Source: Paralichthys olivaceus (lineage: Eukaryota > Chordata > Actinopteri > Pleuronectiformes > Paralichthyidae). From it: a stretch of 64,000 nt of DNA. Numbering within the stretch: position 1 is the stretch's first letter; each line of letters starts with the position of its first letter. The stretch spans positions 4,066,001 to 4,130,000 of the forward strand of contig NC_091095.1 in the NCBI RefSeq assembly GCF_024713975.1. The letters are read 5' to 3'. The notes beneath the pieces are model-generated. The model was given only the letters and a program-made list of their open reading frames with translations. It did no database searches and was not told the DNA's origin. Positions 1 through 13,539 of this stretch are shown one piece after another. A program made the position numbers and the translations under genes.

Positions 1-408
1 AGACACAACCTGTTCAAGATGAAGACGTTGAAGTTCCAGCCTGAGAAACAACAAAACACAGCACATGTGTAACGATAGTGTTGTTTCAGTAAAATCTACT
101 TTTGCCTTCTAGGAGAGTCTTGTGATTTCACCCTACCTGTCAATCAAAATATGAACTAGAGCTCCAACAAGTGATAAATAAATAAAACTAGTGAAGCAGA
201 GCACACTGTCGCTAATTCCGTGACACCACAAACATTTAAAACAAAGGTTTCAATGGTGCTAATTTTATAATTGATTAATCAACAGTAACATGAATCATTT
301 GTCTTAAAAACCATCTGACTAATAGTGAAATGTAAAACCTCTTATTGAACGTATTCCCAGTATGTGTGACTCCATACCTGCACCACTACTGTATATATGA
401 TTCATCAT

Positions 409-409
<1 letters not shown>

Positions 410-471
<62 letters not shown>
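410..471. repeat. (CA)n microsatellite
   Basis: An uninterrupted run of about 31 CA units. It produces long fake Cys-Val or Thr-His open frames on both strands. Confidence 0.97.
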
Positions 472-473
<2 letters not shown>

Positions 474-2309
474 CCTGTTGGATCACTGCCATCACTTCAG
501 ACTCACGTAGATAACACAGAGACCCCTTTGTGTGGGCTGGCGGATGCATATATGTGTGTCTGTGTGTGTGTGTGTGTCACGCTAAGGACGTGTCTGTCAT
601 GGACGACACACAACGACTCTTGCAACACATCAAACACACAATAGAGTTTAAACAATGAATTAATCATAGTTAAACAACTGAAAACGAATCTTACATCAAC
701 ATATAACGTTTTGATCATTTTGTGTTTCTTCTCCAGGGAACAAATCAAACATCATCTTGATCTGGTTTCACCACTGTGGAGATTTGCCCCTTTTTCTGTT
801 AAATTATGTGAAAATCCTTTTAGACTAGTTGGACTAAACTCAAAGATGTCACTATGGGATTTATACATTTTTAAGAGTAATCTTTGGTTGCAGCTCTAAA
901 ACATTCTGCGCAGTAACATCTTGTAACTAAAAGAGCAGGTTGTCTTCTGATAAAGGACTTGGATCAGATAAACCGTGTACAGTGACTGCAACAATACATT
1001 CAGAGCATTCCAGAGCGGTACGAGCACAACCTCTTCAGTCCAGAGAGGCAATAAAAGTCAAATACCAGACACGCGGGGTAAAACCTCACGGCTGCTCTAA
1101 CAGTTCTCACACACAGAGAGGTGCACGGATGACAAACACATCCACAAACTGATAAACATGCAGGAGAACAGATTCAGCATCAAATAAAAGCGGCTTACTT
1201 TACTTCAGCGGCAGTCAGGAGTTAACTTTCACTGATCCCTCTGCAGACTAGAAAACAGGATGGAAACGCTCCTCAGTCAAGAGAAAGAGGAAAAGAGAAG
1301 CAGATGACAAGCTGAGGGAGGAAAGAGGGGTGAGGACGAGGACTGAATGAAGAGGATGAAGGGAGAGAGAGAGAGAGAGGAAGAGAGACGACTGGAGAAG
1401 AATTTAGGCTGAAGTCTGTGTTTCCCTCTCGAGCTGTGGACCTCTCTGTGTCTCAGGCTGCCACAGGAAGACAAGCAAAGAAAATTCTTTCTCTTAAGGT
1501 GCTAACGCCCCCCCACCTCCTCCTTCTCTTCCTCCCCCTGGGTCCCCCTCCCTCCCTCCTTCTAACCTCCCACTCTCTTTCCCCCTTTCTCATGTCACTC
1601 CTGCACTCTTTCCTCGCCTGCTCCGTCGCTGCACCGTGAGTCTCCGCCTTCACCGCCACCAAGAAATAAGCCATTGCTCTGCCTCACCCCCCCTCTCCCC
1701 ATTATCCCTCCCCCCAGCCCTGCATCCTGTCCCGGGCTGACACAGGTAGAGGTGGACGCTGTGGAGAGAGTGTGCGCTCATGCATTTTTAAGTCAGAGGG
1801 GAAATCAGCAGAAGGAAACTGAAGGGTGGATCATTCACCAGACTTGCAGGCACATACACACATACACACACACACACACAGGTGGAGGAGTTTGTGTAGC
1901 GCACATAATGCACTTTAAAAAAACACACACAAAGCACAAGGACCTTGAGCCGGCCAAATATGGAGAGGGGAATGTAAACATGGGGGCGGGCTGCGGAGAG
2001 ACTTGTGTGCAGAAGGGGGATGGGGGACATGTCGGACAAATTGCAACCTGCAACTTGAACCTGAAAGCAACACGCACAGATAAAGAGAGAGGGAGAGAGA
2101 GAGACAGTGGAGGAGATAAAGGGGGAAGAGAAGAAGATGTGGAGATGGAGTGATACGCAGGAGGGAGGGTAGGAGGGGTGTGAGCGGGTTAAAGTAGAAC
2201 CACCTGTGGTTGAAAAACAACATTCTTGTGACTGGCTGCGTCGCTAACTGCCTGGCACCCTCATTATGCTCATGTGCATGCGTGTGTGCTGGCAGTTAAA
2301 TGTAATGGC

Positions 2310-2311
<2 letters not shown>

Positions 2312-2375
<64 letters not shown>
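2312..2375. repeat. (GT)n microsatellite
   Basis: An uninterrupted run of about 31 GT units; the overlapping Cys-Val open frame is an artefact of the repeat. Confidence 0.97.
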
Positions 2376-2376
<1 letters not shown>

Positions 2377-2545
2377 ACATGCTACTTTTCTGCATTTGTG
2401 CCCCAACACTCAGTCTATCTAAATTACATGGCTAGACGGAGCAGATATAGCAATGGCATGAAACAGCTGGAACAGAAACTTCAACCACTGGTTGGTAGTG
2501 ATTGTTTCAGCCGTCTGGACATGTGTTCTCGTGTTGTTGTTTTCC

Positions 2546-2548
<3 letters not shown>

Positions 2549-2587
<39 letters not shown>
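2549..2587. repeat. (GT)n microsatellite
   Basis: About 19 GT units, some 170 bp from the previous tract in the same orientation. Confidence 0.95.
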
Positions 2588-2588
<1 letters not shown>

Positions 2589-3468
2589 TTATTCCAACTA
2601 AACTGAAACTCCTTGGAAAATCAGCCACCTCCACATACAGGGCTCTTGGCCTGCTGCTGTCTAGATGATTGTTGTTGCACCCGTTCCCAGAAATGTCAAA
2701 GAGGCCTTTGTGGCCACAACAGCTGTAAGCTGTCGCACTGATGATCACACAATTACCCACATGATTGAACCACAGCGACGGCCACAGTCCAAATCTCAAC
2801 TGCACCCACGGAGGGATACAGCATCCACACAGCAGCCAGAGATACAGTAATAGAGTTATTAAGTCACCTGGGGGAGGAAAATCTTTCGACATTATCACAT
2901 TGTAAAGTTATTTTTGTTAAATGTTTGCTAGCAGCTGCCGCACGTCCACATACAGAGGATGAGAGAGACATTTACATCCAGTCTAACAGCGTTACATTTC
3001 CATGGAACACTGAAATCACTCCAAAGAACATTTGGAGATATGCATCATGTCGTCATATGTTCATTTATTCAATCTTGACTTTGCTTCTGACTAATCATCA
3101 GTGATATAATCTAAAAATCTTCACTTCCGTTTCAGCCCCTTTTAGCAGCTCGTGCACAGACAGAACAAATTAAACTTAAACACAGAAGAGTGAGTTTAAC
3201 ATCATGAAAATAAAACTTTGGAAATTTACAAGCAGGTTATCAGCATATGAAGAAAACAGAGACGTGAGGGAGGAAATGACATTAGAGGTCAGAGTGCGTT
3301 GGAGCAGAGCTGACGTGGTTTTCTTTTTAATTCTGCCCAAGTTTAATCACGTCTTAACAATCAGGGAAACCACAGGAATAAAAACCAGAGAAAGGAAGAG
3401 AAAGTGAAAGAAAATATCACAGAAATAAAATGGTGGCTGGGATTCTGGATCAAATGAAACCACCTCAC

Positions 3469-3975
3469 CTGTTTGAGAGGGAGACGTTTCTCTGAACGAG
3501 TCTTGTCTGACCAGAGGGTCCAAGGTGTCGTAGTCAACGGTCACAGAGTCGCTGTTGTGCCACAGCTCTCTGCCTGCACATGGAAATAACAAACAGAGCA
3601 GCAGACACAGAGGCAGACTCAGAGTCAGTTAAACAGCAACAACACACACCTACACACTCCTACACACACCTGCAGGGACCGCACAGTAACACCAGAGGAT
3701 TTTATTCCAGGCTTTGTTCAAATCATAGTTTAATTTTGTCTATAAGTGTGTGTGTGTGTGTGTGTGCCCTGGTTTCCCCCGCATGTGTGTGTGTGTGTGT
3801 GTGTTTCTCCTGTGTTCAGTATCTCAGATCTAAATTCCTGTCAGATGTGTGTGTGTGATAACTGCTCATATTACTTCCTGTTGAGAGGTGAGGAGTGTGA
3901 TTGTATGTGCGGAGGGGCCAGTTCCAAAGCCGGGCCGCTTCGCCTGGTGTCCAACACTGCCCCCAGCTGGGTGAG

Positions 3976-4038
<63 letters not shown>

Positions 4039-7000
4039 GTGGTCTGAGTAATTTCTGTCTCTTCTGCTTCAGTTGAGACTCACAATGGAGTTTGGTGCAG
4101 CTTTTGTGCGTCAGCAGCTTTCTGTGGCACAAATATTGTGTCTGTGTGTTGGTACGATGTTTAAAGACGGGGAAGCGTCGTCAGCAGACACAACAGGGGT
4201 CATAGACGGGTCACGACATTACTCACAGAACAGGAGAGCGGAAAAATCCTGTGTCTGTCATATGTCATGTGGTTTATCATCCGGTTTTTCTAATTTCCTC
4301 AAAACTTTGCGTCTTATGTCTTACTCTCATTTTACTTCTTGATGGGTCGGTGTAGTGTTGAAAGAAAAATCTCCACGACTATCATGAGCTGTTGTACCTC
4401 TACCATGAGATTTAGAAAAACTAAATGTTCATGGAATGTTAAAGAGGATCCTCTTGTCTTGTTGCTTTTAGAATAATAAAAGAAATATGAAAACTTTTTT
4501 TTTCTGCAAATTCTCGATCAAAGCTTGAAAAACATCTGAAACACATTTCAGATTTATTCTCTGTTGTGTTGTTCACCGGAGTGACGTCTGTTGGCTCTCT
4601 CGGCTTCTGTAGCTTCAATCAAACCAAAAAATAAAAATAAATCAAGTTTCGTGCGAGTAAATTTACCTCTAATCTTTTCGGGACTCTCAGAAAGAAACAA
4701 CTCCACTTTTCCATCGTCTGGGAACCGAGAATCTGGAACATTACGTGAGACAGAGAGAGATCAGACAGGTGAGGTCACTGCAGCCGCTCTCATGAACACC
4801 TCACACCTGCTCAGCAGACACAGTCCCAGGTGAGTTCAGGTTAGTTTGCATCAGAGGACGCAGGAGAGACAGACATTTATCAGTTACAGATTAAGAGCAG
4901 TGGTGGAGCAGAAACAGCTGAAACAACAGGTGGCGCCGTGCAGAGTACGTCAGCAGCAGCAGGTTGTAATACACAGTAGATACCTTCACTGGCACAGTCC
5001 AGGTCGGCCTTCAGGAAAGTGAGCGTGTGTTGGTGCTCGAGGCCGGTGTGAAACTGGAGACGGAAGAGGACCTGACGTCGGTCTGACCTGCTGTTTTTAT
5101 CATAACACACCACCTACAGCCAGGACGTAAACACACACTGTCAACACACTGCTCCACCACAGTCAGGCTGCTTAATGCACAATGATACATCCAATAACCA
5201 GAACTAACATTAATAGTATAGTTATAATAATAATAATAATAATAAATTATGTCAATGTATTATTAAATTATTGTTATTATTATTCACTATTATTATTAAT
5301 CAATATTTGTTGTTTACTCTCATTTGTTTTTCTCACAATTATGCATCTATAATTATTTATAGCTTTATTTATAAAGCACTTTTCTCAACAAAGTTACAGA
5401 GCTTCACATAATGGATACAATTAAGTTCACAATTATTTATTGTGATTACATGTATTGTACAACACTTTAAAACATATCAGACTTTATAGAAGTACAAAAT
5501 AAAATAAATTCCAGGCGGTTGACAGTAACCATATTTAACAAAAAGGAATTTTGCTTTGAAATGTCAATGGCTCCTGCTGGGCCCCGGTAATAAATATATA
5601 TACTTTTATTTTGTGTGATAGGAGTTTTGACAAACTCTGAAAGGTTTAAATGAACTCATCGTACTCTCACCATGATGTCTCCTGTGAGCAGCTGAGCCGG
5701 CTGCACTATAAAGTAGAGTCGGTCCGTCTGTCCTGCAGGAACATGGCTGCAGAGGAGATGACCACACGTTACAACCCACATCCTGTGTAACCGTGTGTGT
5801 GTGTGTGTGTGTGTGTGTGTCATGATGCGTTGTCTTTCTTACTAAACTGCTGATGTGCACACAGGCTGGAGGCTCTGGTAGACCCTCAGAAAGAGACAAC
5901 ACCCTGAGAAGAGTTATTAAATGTTAAAAAACATTATTTATAAAATAATTAAAAGCAAAAGACAAACAGACAAAGTTGTGGAGTTTCGGTCGTCAATCCA
6001 GAGTCGTAGGATAATTGAAATGTTAGCACTGCTGAACTGCGGATGAGTGAAAAAGACCTAAAACCAAAGTTTATCTCCAATATTCAACAGGAAACCTTAA
6101 TAATAAAGAGAATTCCACACAAAGTTTTGTGGATTTGTTACTCTGGCAGCTCCTCTGGTTCAGGACGATGGGGATTGTGGGTAATGGTAATAACCAGCGC
6201 TCAGTATGAATGTCTCTACATTCATAGTTAGATGTTTTTATCCTGACATGAACACGATGAGTCGAAACTCAGTCAACCTACGTGACAGACGTGTGCTTCT
6301 TTTCTGTAAATGTTCAAATGTTAAGTTTGCAGGAAAAACAACAAAATAAGTGTAGTCAGTAAAATACAGAGGACAAGGACGTATGTGACATATATAATTA
6401 TAATTAGGACACCTGCTGTTACTCCCTCTAATTCAGATCAGACGTCTTCTGCTTACCTCCATCTGCTCTTATCTTGGGAAGAGAGTACAGAGCAACGCAG
6501 AGGAGGAAAGACGAAGACGGACACACCCTCAGTCCTCCTTTCAAAACGCTCGCCAGCATCCACACGTAGCTGCAGAGACAACCATCACAACCAAGTAGCT
6601 TTATTATACTGTTTCAGAAGAGAATGAGTCAGGTGAGTAGTGACCTCACAGCCTGGGGTCGATCTACATCACACATCAGAGGCTGGAAGTCCACCAGGTG
6701 TTGACCTCTGACCTGTGGCGCTCCGTCCTTACCGTTTCTGCGAGGGGGTCATCAGGCCGGACAGCTTGTCGTTGTAGAACCTCCTCATGGCGAAGTGGTC
6801 GAGATAAAGGTCTGCACTGAGGGAGAGGCAGGTTATTCAGACGATGAAGATGATGACGATGCATGCAGCACCAACCCATCGCTTCACCAGCTTTAAAATT
6901 GCATGGTAATGAAACACACACGTCTCAGTTGTATTGAGGAGACAAACTTGAGACTGGACAAATAAACACAAAACTACCTGCACAACTAAAAACCACAACG

Positions 7001-8642
7001 TTCTTTTGTAGTGTGAGGACACACACACACAATCAGATATTTCTTAACAGTGAGTGACGAACAGTGACACACACACATTCACACTGACAGTTTGGAAACC
7101 GACCTGACCTGCACATTTTACTTTCCACTGAAGTTCAGCTGACTGACCTGATACTGGATATGACTAAATGAGGAAGTGTAAAAAACCAAGAGTTATGTAA
7201 TGATGTACAATAAACTGTAATATTTATAACTTGGCGTGAAAACTAAACTGCAGCTCAGCTCAAAGTCTCTTCATCCGGACCTTAGTCTGGTGGAGACACG
7301 TTCAGCTTCTGATCTGAAAACTGTGTTTCATTAACGGTTGCATTTTTCAACATTATTATTTTTATACCATAGATTATATGATATTTGTGATATGATATAT
7401 TGAATTAATATTTATTTAGATGAAAGATCAATAATGTCGTTTTTCAACAGGGGACAGAACTTAATAAACTGAACTTGAAAAGGTTCTTTTTGCACCAATG
7501 TTGGCCTGATGATGGCGCTCCAGGTGAAACAGCATTTTTCCTAAGATGGAAAAATACTCGCTGATGTTTGTTCACGTGTTAATGTTTGTGTTAACTTTGT
7601 TGAAGTTGAAGATTTATATGCATCTTTAGCATCATTGACTCTATAACATCTGAACTAATTCACCCTGACATCAGTTACCTGGCTGACGTGCTCACGAAGT
7701 GCATGTAAGAGGCGATCAGGACTCCGAGCCGTCCTTTACCTCCCTGTGGAGAACAGACACATCAGATCAGGACAGGAACATTTTTACATGCAGTTTAAAT
7801 ATTTGCTGAAGAACGAGATAAGTTCACCCTGCAGTGTATAACCAGCAAATGCTTCACGTTCGCCTGCAGCCAGTTCTCCATCGTCCTACACACACTGAAA
7901 ATCTGATCCAAGCTGGGAGCCAAGTGATCCACCCAATCTGTGTCCAGAACCTGACACACAAAACACACACTCTGTGTTTTATGATACTCTGAAGTATTAA
8001 CTTCCATCAGTAAACGCTGTAATTACCTTATGGTTCATCTGTGTGAGGCTGTTATTCTTCTGTGAGACGTTGATGAGCTGAAAAGACAAAGAGTTGGAAA
8101 ACATTTGAGTTTGATTATAAAAGTGTCAACAATCAGAGAAATACATTTCTATTTTTATTATTAATTCTCAATTCACCTGCAACCGAATCATCATCTAAGG
8201 GTCGCAATTGTAAAAAGAACTGGAAGAAGAATTGAATGTAAAGTAAAACATATCATAGAATCTATAATATAATATAATATAATATAGAGAAGCAATATAA
8301 TCTCTGTTGGTTTTTGGTAATGATCTATATTAATATGGCATTTAAGTCAAGTCAAAGTTTATTTATAAAGCATGTAACTATAAAAAGAAAAGATATACAT
8401 ATATAAAGACAGATGTGTTATTTTCAGTTTCTTATGACAGTATCTTGATTTTTTTCAGATCACATCACGATCAGGCCCAGTGGTGCTGTTACCATGTAGT
8501 TGTGTCCGTGCTTGGACTGCAGCATGAGAATGATCTCCTGCAGGCTCCTCAGGTACGTGTCCTCTGCACAGTAAGGAGGGCAGAACAACGTGATGATGCG
8601 TTCAGTGACGTAGGTCAGGTTGACTTGCAGCGGTTCCTCCAT
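3469..8642 (-). CDS. tns3-like: Tensin-family protein, N-terminal part (PTP-like + C2), tensin-3-like, partial
   Basis: Tensins link integrin adhesions to actin; the N-terminal PTP-like and C2 domains resemble PTEN. Eleven coding exons were assembled in phase on the minus strand: 8642-8493, 8077-8027, 7950-7828, 7743-7679, 6816-6733, 6569-6457, 5903-5843, 5746-5671, 5113-4984, 4732-4667, 3573-3469 (1024 bases, 341 codons plus one base). The start ATG at 8642 gives MEEPLQVNLTYVTERII, like the tensin-3 start, with an in-frame stop just upstream. The PTP-like domain spans about residues 1-170; the P-loop HCRGGKGR (C107 to R113) keeps the CX5R signature, and the WPD-loop equivalent reads WVD (73-75). 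The C2-like region spans about 172-310 (VLFRLQFHTG, KVELFLSESPEKI). The gene is diverged: conserved RWDSYEN after the C2 domain reads RQDSF. Later exons, including the SH2-PTB end, were not found in the first 3.4 kb. A specific tensin-3 call is likely, not certain. Confidence 0.85.
3978..4036. repeat. (GT)n microsatellite
   Basis: About 29 GT units inside the tensin intron between the exons ending at 4667 and starting at 3573. Two shorter GT tracts lie at about 3746-3765 and 3784-3804. Confidence 0.95.
5792..5820. repeat. (GT)n microsatellite in a short tensin intron
   Basis: About 14 GT units in the 96-bp intron between tensin exons 5903-5843 and 5746-5671. On the transcribed minus strand the tract reads CA and ends about 45 nt before the next exon. 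Confidence 0.9.
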
Positions 8643-8881
8643 GACTTATTTTAGTCACACTGTAAAGACACAGGAAGTGAAATGCTGGGTCAGCGTCCTG
8701 GAAAGTTTAGAGAAGTGACAACTTTCACTCAGTGATCAGATGCAAATGCAGTCAACCACTTTAAATCCCAAAATCCTTTTACTGGATGTGATGCTGAAAC
8801 AAAACTGAGTTCAAGGCCAAAAAAAGAAAAAGATGAACTGAATCTAATGCTTAGTCACAGGAACCCCCCCACCAAACACAC

Positions 8882-8890
8882 CCACACACA

Positions 8891-8925
<35 letters not shown>

Positions 8926-8941
8926 ACACACACGCACACAC
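8882..8941. repeat. (CA)n microsatellite
   Basis: About 29 CA units with a few substitutions (cag, ccc, cgc), about 240 bp upstream of the tensin start codon. Confidence 0.93.
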
Positions 8942-9954
8942 TCGTGATCAGGGCGGTGATGATGATGAGTCAGAGAAGAACGATTTACCCCCCAAACACA
9001 AGATCACAACCTCATCAGCACAAAACCACTGAACTAAAACACAGAAAATCACAAGTACAGAAAAACAAACTGTCAAAACACGACTCAGGGATAAAGTGTG
9101 GCTTTAATTTCAGTTTCAAAAATGAATGGCCCTGTACTCCCTGTTATTTTGTTTTATTTGTCTCTATCATTTATTTTAATATTTAATTGCTTTATGTAAT
9201 ATTGTCCATGTTCATCTTGGTTGAAAAGGGGTAGAGGAGCCATTAAAAGAACTTTCAAAACGAACATCATCCTCCAGCACGACTTCACTTCTCCCGTTGT
9301 TTCAGCTCAGTTCATTATTAAAACTTCTCCAATGACTGTTTGACCAATTAAAGCAGGAAAGAAGAGGATTTACCTAAACCTGGAAAAATAAAAGAAGCTC
9401 TTACTACCAGAGCACGAGAAGAGTCGTGTCTATTATTTAGACCTTGAAACGTAAAAAGTTTTATTCTAAACTCGAGACGCCTCTCGCTCTTTCTTTTTTC
9501 TTTTTCTCAGAATCTAATCTGAGATCCTGAAGAATTTCCTCCCACATTCCTGTGTGAAGCGTGGGACGGGTGATTCTGTGGTTCCGTGTCAGCATGTGGA
9601 CGGAGCAATTACACGCGTGTTGGTGCATGTCTATGAGCGGGAGATCAACCAACGGTGGAGCACAGAGAGAAAGGGTTAACTTGACCATGTGACCACGTGA
9701 TTGGGCCAGAGTGACGCAGCACGACTGAAAACACACGGCACCTCAGGTTAAAGCCAATCACGACTTCCTGTTTCATTCCTTAATTAATCTTTATTGGTTC
9801 ACATTTAGAATAATTGAACCTCTCTGATCATAACTGAAATAAAAAAAATTCAAACTGATCAAAATGTTCGATTTTTTCTATTTGGGTCAGTTGTGACTAG
9901 TTTCTTGTATATTTATATAATTGTGTGTTCTTAAGCTCCACAAATGTGAAGCCA

Positions 9955-10252
9955 AAACATCTTGATTGCCCCCTGGTGGCTGGCTACAGTATAGGCCATA
10001 AATCCCTCCTCCTTCATGTTAGCAGATGGGCGTTAGTGGAGACCCGTCGGCCATCTTTGTTTACAGGTTTTTACTGTATCCACAAATTAATTTCCTAATG
10101 AGAAAATGTAACACTTGAGTTTTGCTTGATTATTGTTTCTATCATTTATCCGTTCATGAAATCAACATATAAAGAAAAACACAAAAGGCTGAATTGTTCA
10201 TAACTGTTTACAAAAGCTTTTTGGTTCTATCCATATTCTTTATATACAGTCT
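9955..10252 (-). mobile_element. MITE-like dispersed element, partial copy
   Basis: This shares the core ccccctggtggctggctac and atgttagcagatggg with copies near 37.9, 41.4, 47.9 and 52.4 kb, here in the opposite orientation to the 41.4 kb copy. The right end matches the family terminus (tatatacagtctatgg). The left end is not clear. Confidence 0.6.
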
Positions 10253-13200
10253 ATGGTTCTATCGTACAGTAAATGTTTGTACCTTTAAAGTTAAAAACAC
10301 AGTCCGACCTTTTCCCTATTCGTTAACTAACAACATGGGTGTTACAACATAAAGCAGCCAATTGTTTGAGGCCCTGAGCCAAGAGGGGGCCCCTGAGAAC
10401 TGCTAACTACCCCCTTAAATTCTGTGATGGTCAGAAACCCGATCCCTCGCCAGCTTCCCACCAAAGTTCAGTTCTGTCAAACCAGAGGTTCTGCCGCCGA
10501 GGAGCGAACCAGAAATCTGCAGCTCGGCTTCTGCCACCCAGACCTCTCCGTCAGCACGGTTTAACAATATCCACACACGTGCTCCTGCTGGGACTCTGGT
10601 TTGTGTGTGTGTGTGTGTGTGTTCTCGCTGCAACAGGCTTGAACAAACAATCTTAATAAGCGACTACTCTCCAATTATGTATCGCTGGTCTTGTTTTTAA
10701 AACTGCTGTGATCTAAATTCGTCAGTGCTCCGCCTGTGGAACCAAAACAAACCCAAGTGTGTGACCCAACAACCCATGCACACACACACACACATTGTGT
10801 ACACCCATGTTGCTGTAGTCCTTGAGTTTAAGGAGCCGTCACTTAATTCCACTGACAAATTGTTTGAAATTGAAAGTGTTTGTGCAAAACACCAGAAGTG
10901 AAATTGGCGCTCGTCATCCCAATGGTTCCTGTTCTGTTATCTCCATTTAGATCCTCTGCTTTTTTATCAGAGTAGCATAATAATCCCCCTCTGGACCATC
11001 TGATCCTCACTCAGGCTCCTTATTGAGTTACACATCATAGACGTTCAATTGAATCCACCAGCAGAGTGAAGTCATCTCATTTTGTTCTTCTTTTTATTTC
11101 TGGGATCTCTCAATCGTTTCATTTTCTTATGTTATCAGTTTCACCTTCATGTTTATTCGTTTCAGGGAATTGTTGCAGGAGGTTCATTTGCATTGGTAAT
11201 AAGTGTAATTATCTCACCACCAGTGGCTCAGTTGTTCACTTGTCCTTAAAAAAACAGGCTTTTAAGTCTTAAATGACATTTTATTAGATGGACTGAATCC
11301 CAGTGGAACTAATTCTCCTGAGATTCAGTGTCTCGGGTCATGTGATAGTAAAAAAATAAATAAATAAATAAAATAAATAAATAAGCAATTCAAGAAACAT
11401 AAAGGATATGAACAAAACACACACAAATGAAAAACATTAAGATTTAAAACCTGTCTCCTTCCTGAATGTATCTGCAGAGAAACATCATCCATCACATGCT
11501 CCTTTATTTACCAACTGTGACTGTAAGCTAGTAGTGAGATTAGCTTTATATGTAGGCCTATTTGTGCCTGTGAAAGAATAAAAAAGATAAAAACTAAATC
11601 AAAGTTGTGGGTTTAAAAATTACAGTATTCAATCATTATTTTGAGATTCCAAGTTATTTTTGAGATATGACGTCATTATTTTTAGTCACTAACTCTTAAC
11701 AAAATTTGATTTGGAAAGTAGTTGTCCTACTGTACTAAGTAATCATTGTGAGATAGTAAGTCATTAACAAAATAATCAGCACCGGAAACATTCAAGGGCG
11801 AAGCAGCTTCGCGTTCAGTTGTGCAGTTTGATTCCACTTGGCTGAAAAGGCATGGAGGCTCTGCAGGGAGCAGATTATCATGCATTCAAACTTTTACAGT
11901 AAATCACAGAGAAAACACACACACATCTGAACTTACAACAGAAAAGCTTACCTCGACTGGCTGTTAATGTCAGGATCACAGCTCTGAGAAGGCTGATGAG
12001 TGAAAGTGTGTGTGAGTGGTATAAAAACACGAGGTGGAGACTTGACAGAGGGGGAGGAGGAGGAAGAGAAAGAGAGAGAGAGCATGATAACTGTTACAGG
12101 CTGCACTTTGCCCTCTGTTGGACTGTAGTGTGACAGCAGTCCACCCTGTTTGTGCACAGAAGAAAGTGATAAGGACGGAAACACACACGACATACTGACA
12201 CCTCACACACACTCGTCAGCTCACACAGGAGACGACTGAACTTTTAATGTCATGGAAGCGAAAAGACCTAAAACAAACTGTCATGTTTTATATTTCAGCC
12301 CCTCGTGTGATTAAACACTTTAATCATACATAGGATTTGTATGATATTAGTTTGATTTCAGAGGCAAATGCTGTACAACTCTACTTTTTACTGAATAAAT
12401 TAGTAGGTGTCATTCATATAATTATGCTGAAGTCTATAATATAAATGTATACATTTCTAAACAACTGAGAAAGTAATACAGTCATAATAATAATATATCT
12501 TCAGACCATAGCTGCCATAGCAATACATTTTTTGTTGTTGATTTTTTCAATCTCATTTCACTGGTGGTGTGTTTAATTTGAACCAGTAGGGGACACTAGA
12601 GGACGGTTTAAATCTCCTCTGTGTTCACTGATAAAAACAAATACACTGATCACTCACTGTTTGTGGAATCGACTATCACAGGAGGATCAGCTCATCACGA
12701 TTGTGTTTTAAAATAATCATCTTTAAATCTGACTGTTGAGATCGATGATAAACTTACTGCAATTTACACCATTTAAACTCATAATTCATAACTTATCAAA
12801 GTTGTGAACGACTGAGAATCAAATGAAACGATACAACATTGTGATGATAAATATTCTGTTTGTTGATAATATTTAAATCTTACTCCAACATGTTCAGCTT
12901 TTGAAAATGATTTGAGACTTAAATTATTCTCGGTAGGTTTTATATCAAACCCACACTTTGGTTAAAATACTTCTTCTTTTGCCATGTTGTACAAAGTGTA
13001 CATTTCCTTATTTTAATCAAGAATACTTTATTTCATTGTTCACATTTCCTCCTGCTCAATAATACTTCCTTGTCTTCCACCCTGTATGTGGTGCTTAGTC
13101 TGTGGATATTCTGTCTTCCAGGTCATATCCAGGTTCTAAAAACAGGTCGAGCTTCAAGAAACTCAACCAAGTCCAGTTGACCTGTTTTTATCACTTAGAT

Positions 13201-13309
13201 ATTTGAAGTTTATTGTTTTGTATTCGTCTTGTATTTGATTTGAACTCAGGGTGGTTATTGTTATTGAATTAATTGGACATGAGTTTGCCTCACACTAACT
13301 TTCACGTGT

Positions 13310-13430
13310 GTATTTTTTTTTACTTGTATACTTTGAGTACACTGCACTTTCATACTTGTATGTTGAGTCAAGAGGTTGAATCAATGTGTACTTTTACTGG
13401 AGTCGGTTTTTTTGTGAGTATTTGTACTTT
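13310..13430 (+). repeat. Degenerate dispersed repeat with tacttttact words
   Basis: Repeated tacttgtat / tacttttact / gtacttttgcc words resemble the sequence at about 35800-35905, which carries related words in agtacttttacttt form. This type of sequence is widespread in teleost genomes. No coding content is seen. Confidence 0.45.
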
Positions 13431-13539
13431 TGCCTCCTCTCAGAATAAAACACCGTCGTGGTCAATATTTCCGAACATTGTGGTGACCCGTGAACGCGTC
13501 ATAATTCATATCCAATGAGACCCCGCCCTGTCCACCGTG

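Larger units (their letters stand above)
1..3468. other. Probable downstream intron of the tensin gene; no exon recognised
   Basis: The eleventh tensin exon ends at 3469 with a good donor, so this stretch is most simply intron. It holds three long CA/GT microsatellites and GA/CT-rich sequence (about 1330-1660 and 2080-2175). No minus-strand exon matching the region that follows the C2 domain in tensins could be recognised. Confidence 0.5.

Noticed and set aside
1-40. Possible minus-strand exon at the left edge, after an acceptor-like tgttgtttctcag
   Set aside because: No reading frame there resembles a tensin, and only 40 bases are visible. It may be real but cannot be supported.
1277-1474. 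Minus-strand open frame after an acceptor-like cttcctgtggcag, possibly the next tensin exon
   Set aside because: In the phase required by the previous exon (one leftover base) it hits a stop at once, and the other frames are low-complexity Ser-rich sequence.
1674-2153. 159-codon plus-strand open frame
   Set aside because: It is low-complexity, crosses a CA repeat and Gly/Glu-rich GA tract, and shows no homology I recognise.
2419-2898. 159-codon minus-strand open frame
   Set aside because: Half of it is a translated CA repeat, the rest has no recognisable family pattern, and no exon junctions fit.
11808-11825. Short palindrome gcgaagcagcttcgc, considered as a tRNA or operator remnant
   Set aside because: The arms are only 7 bp and there is no cloverleaf or surrounding structure; it is compatible with chance.
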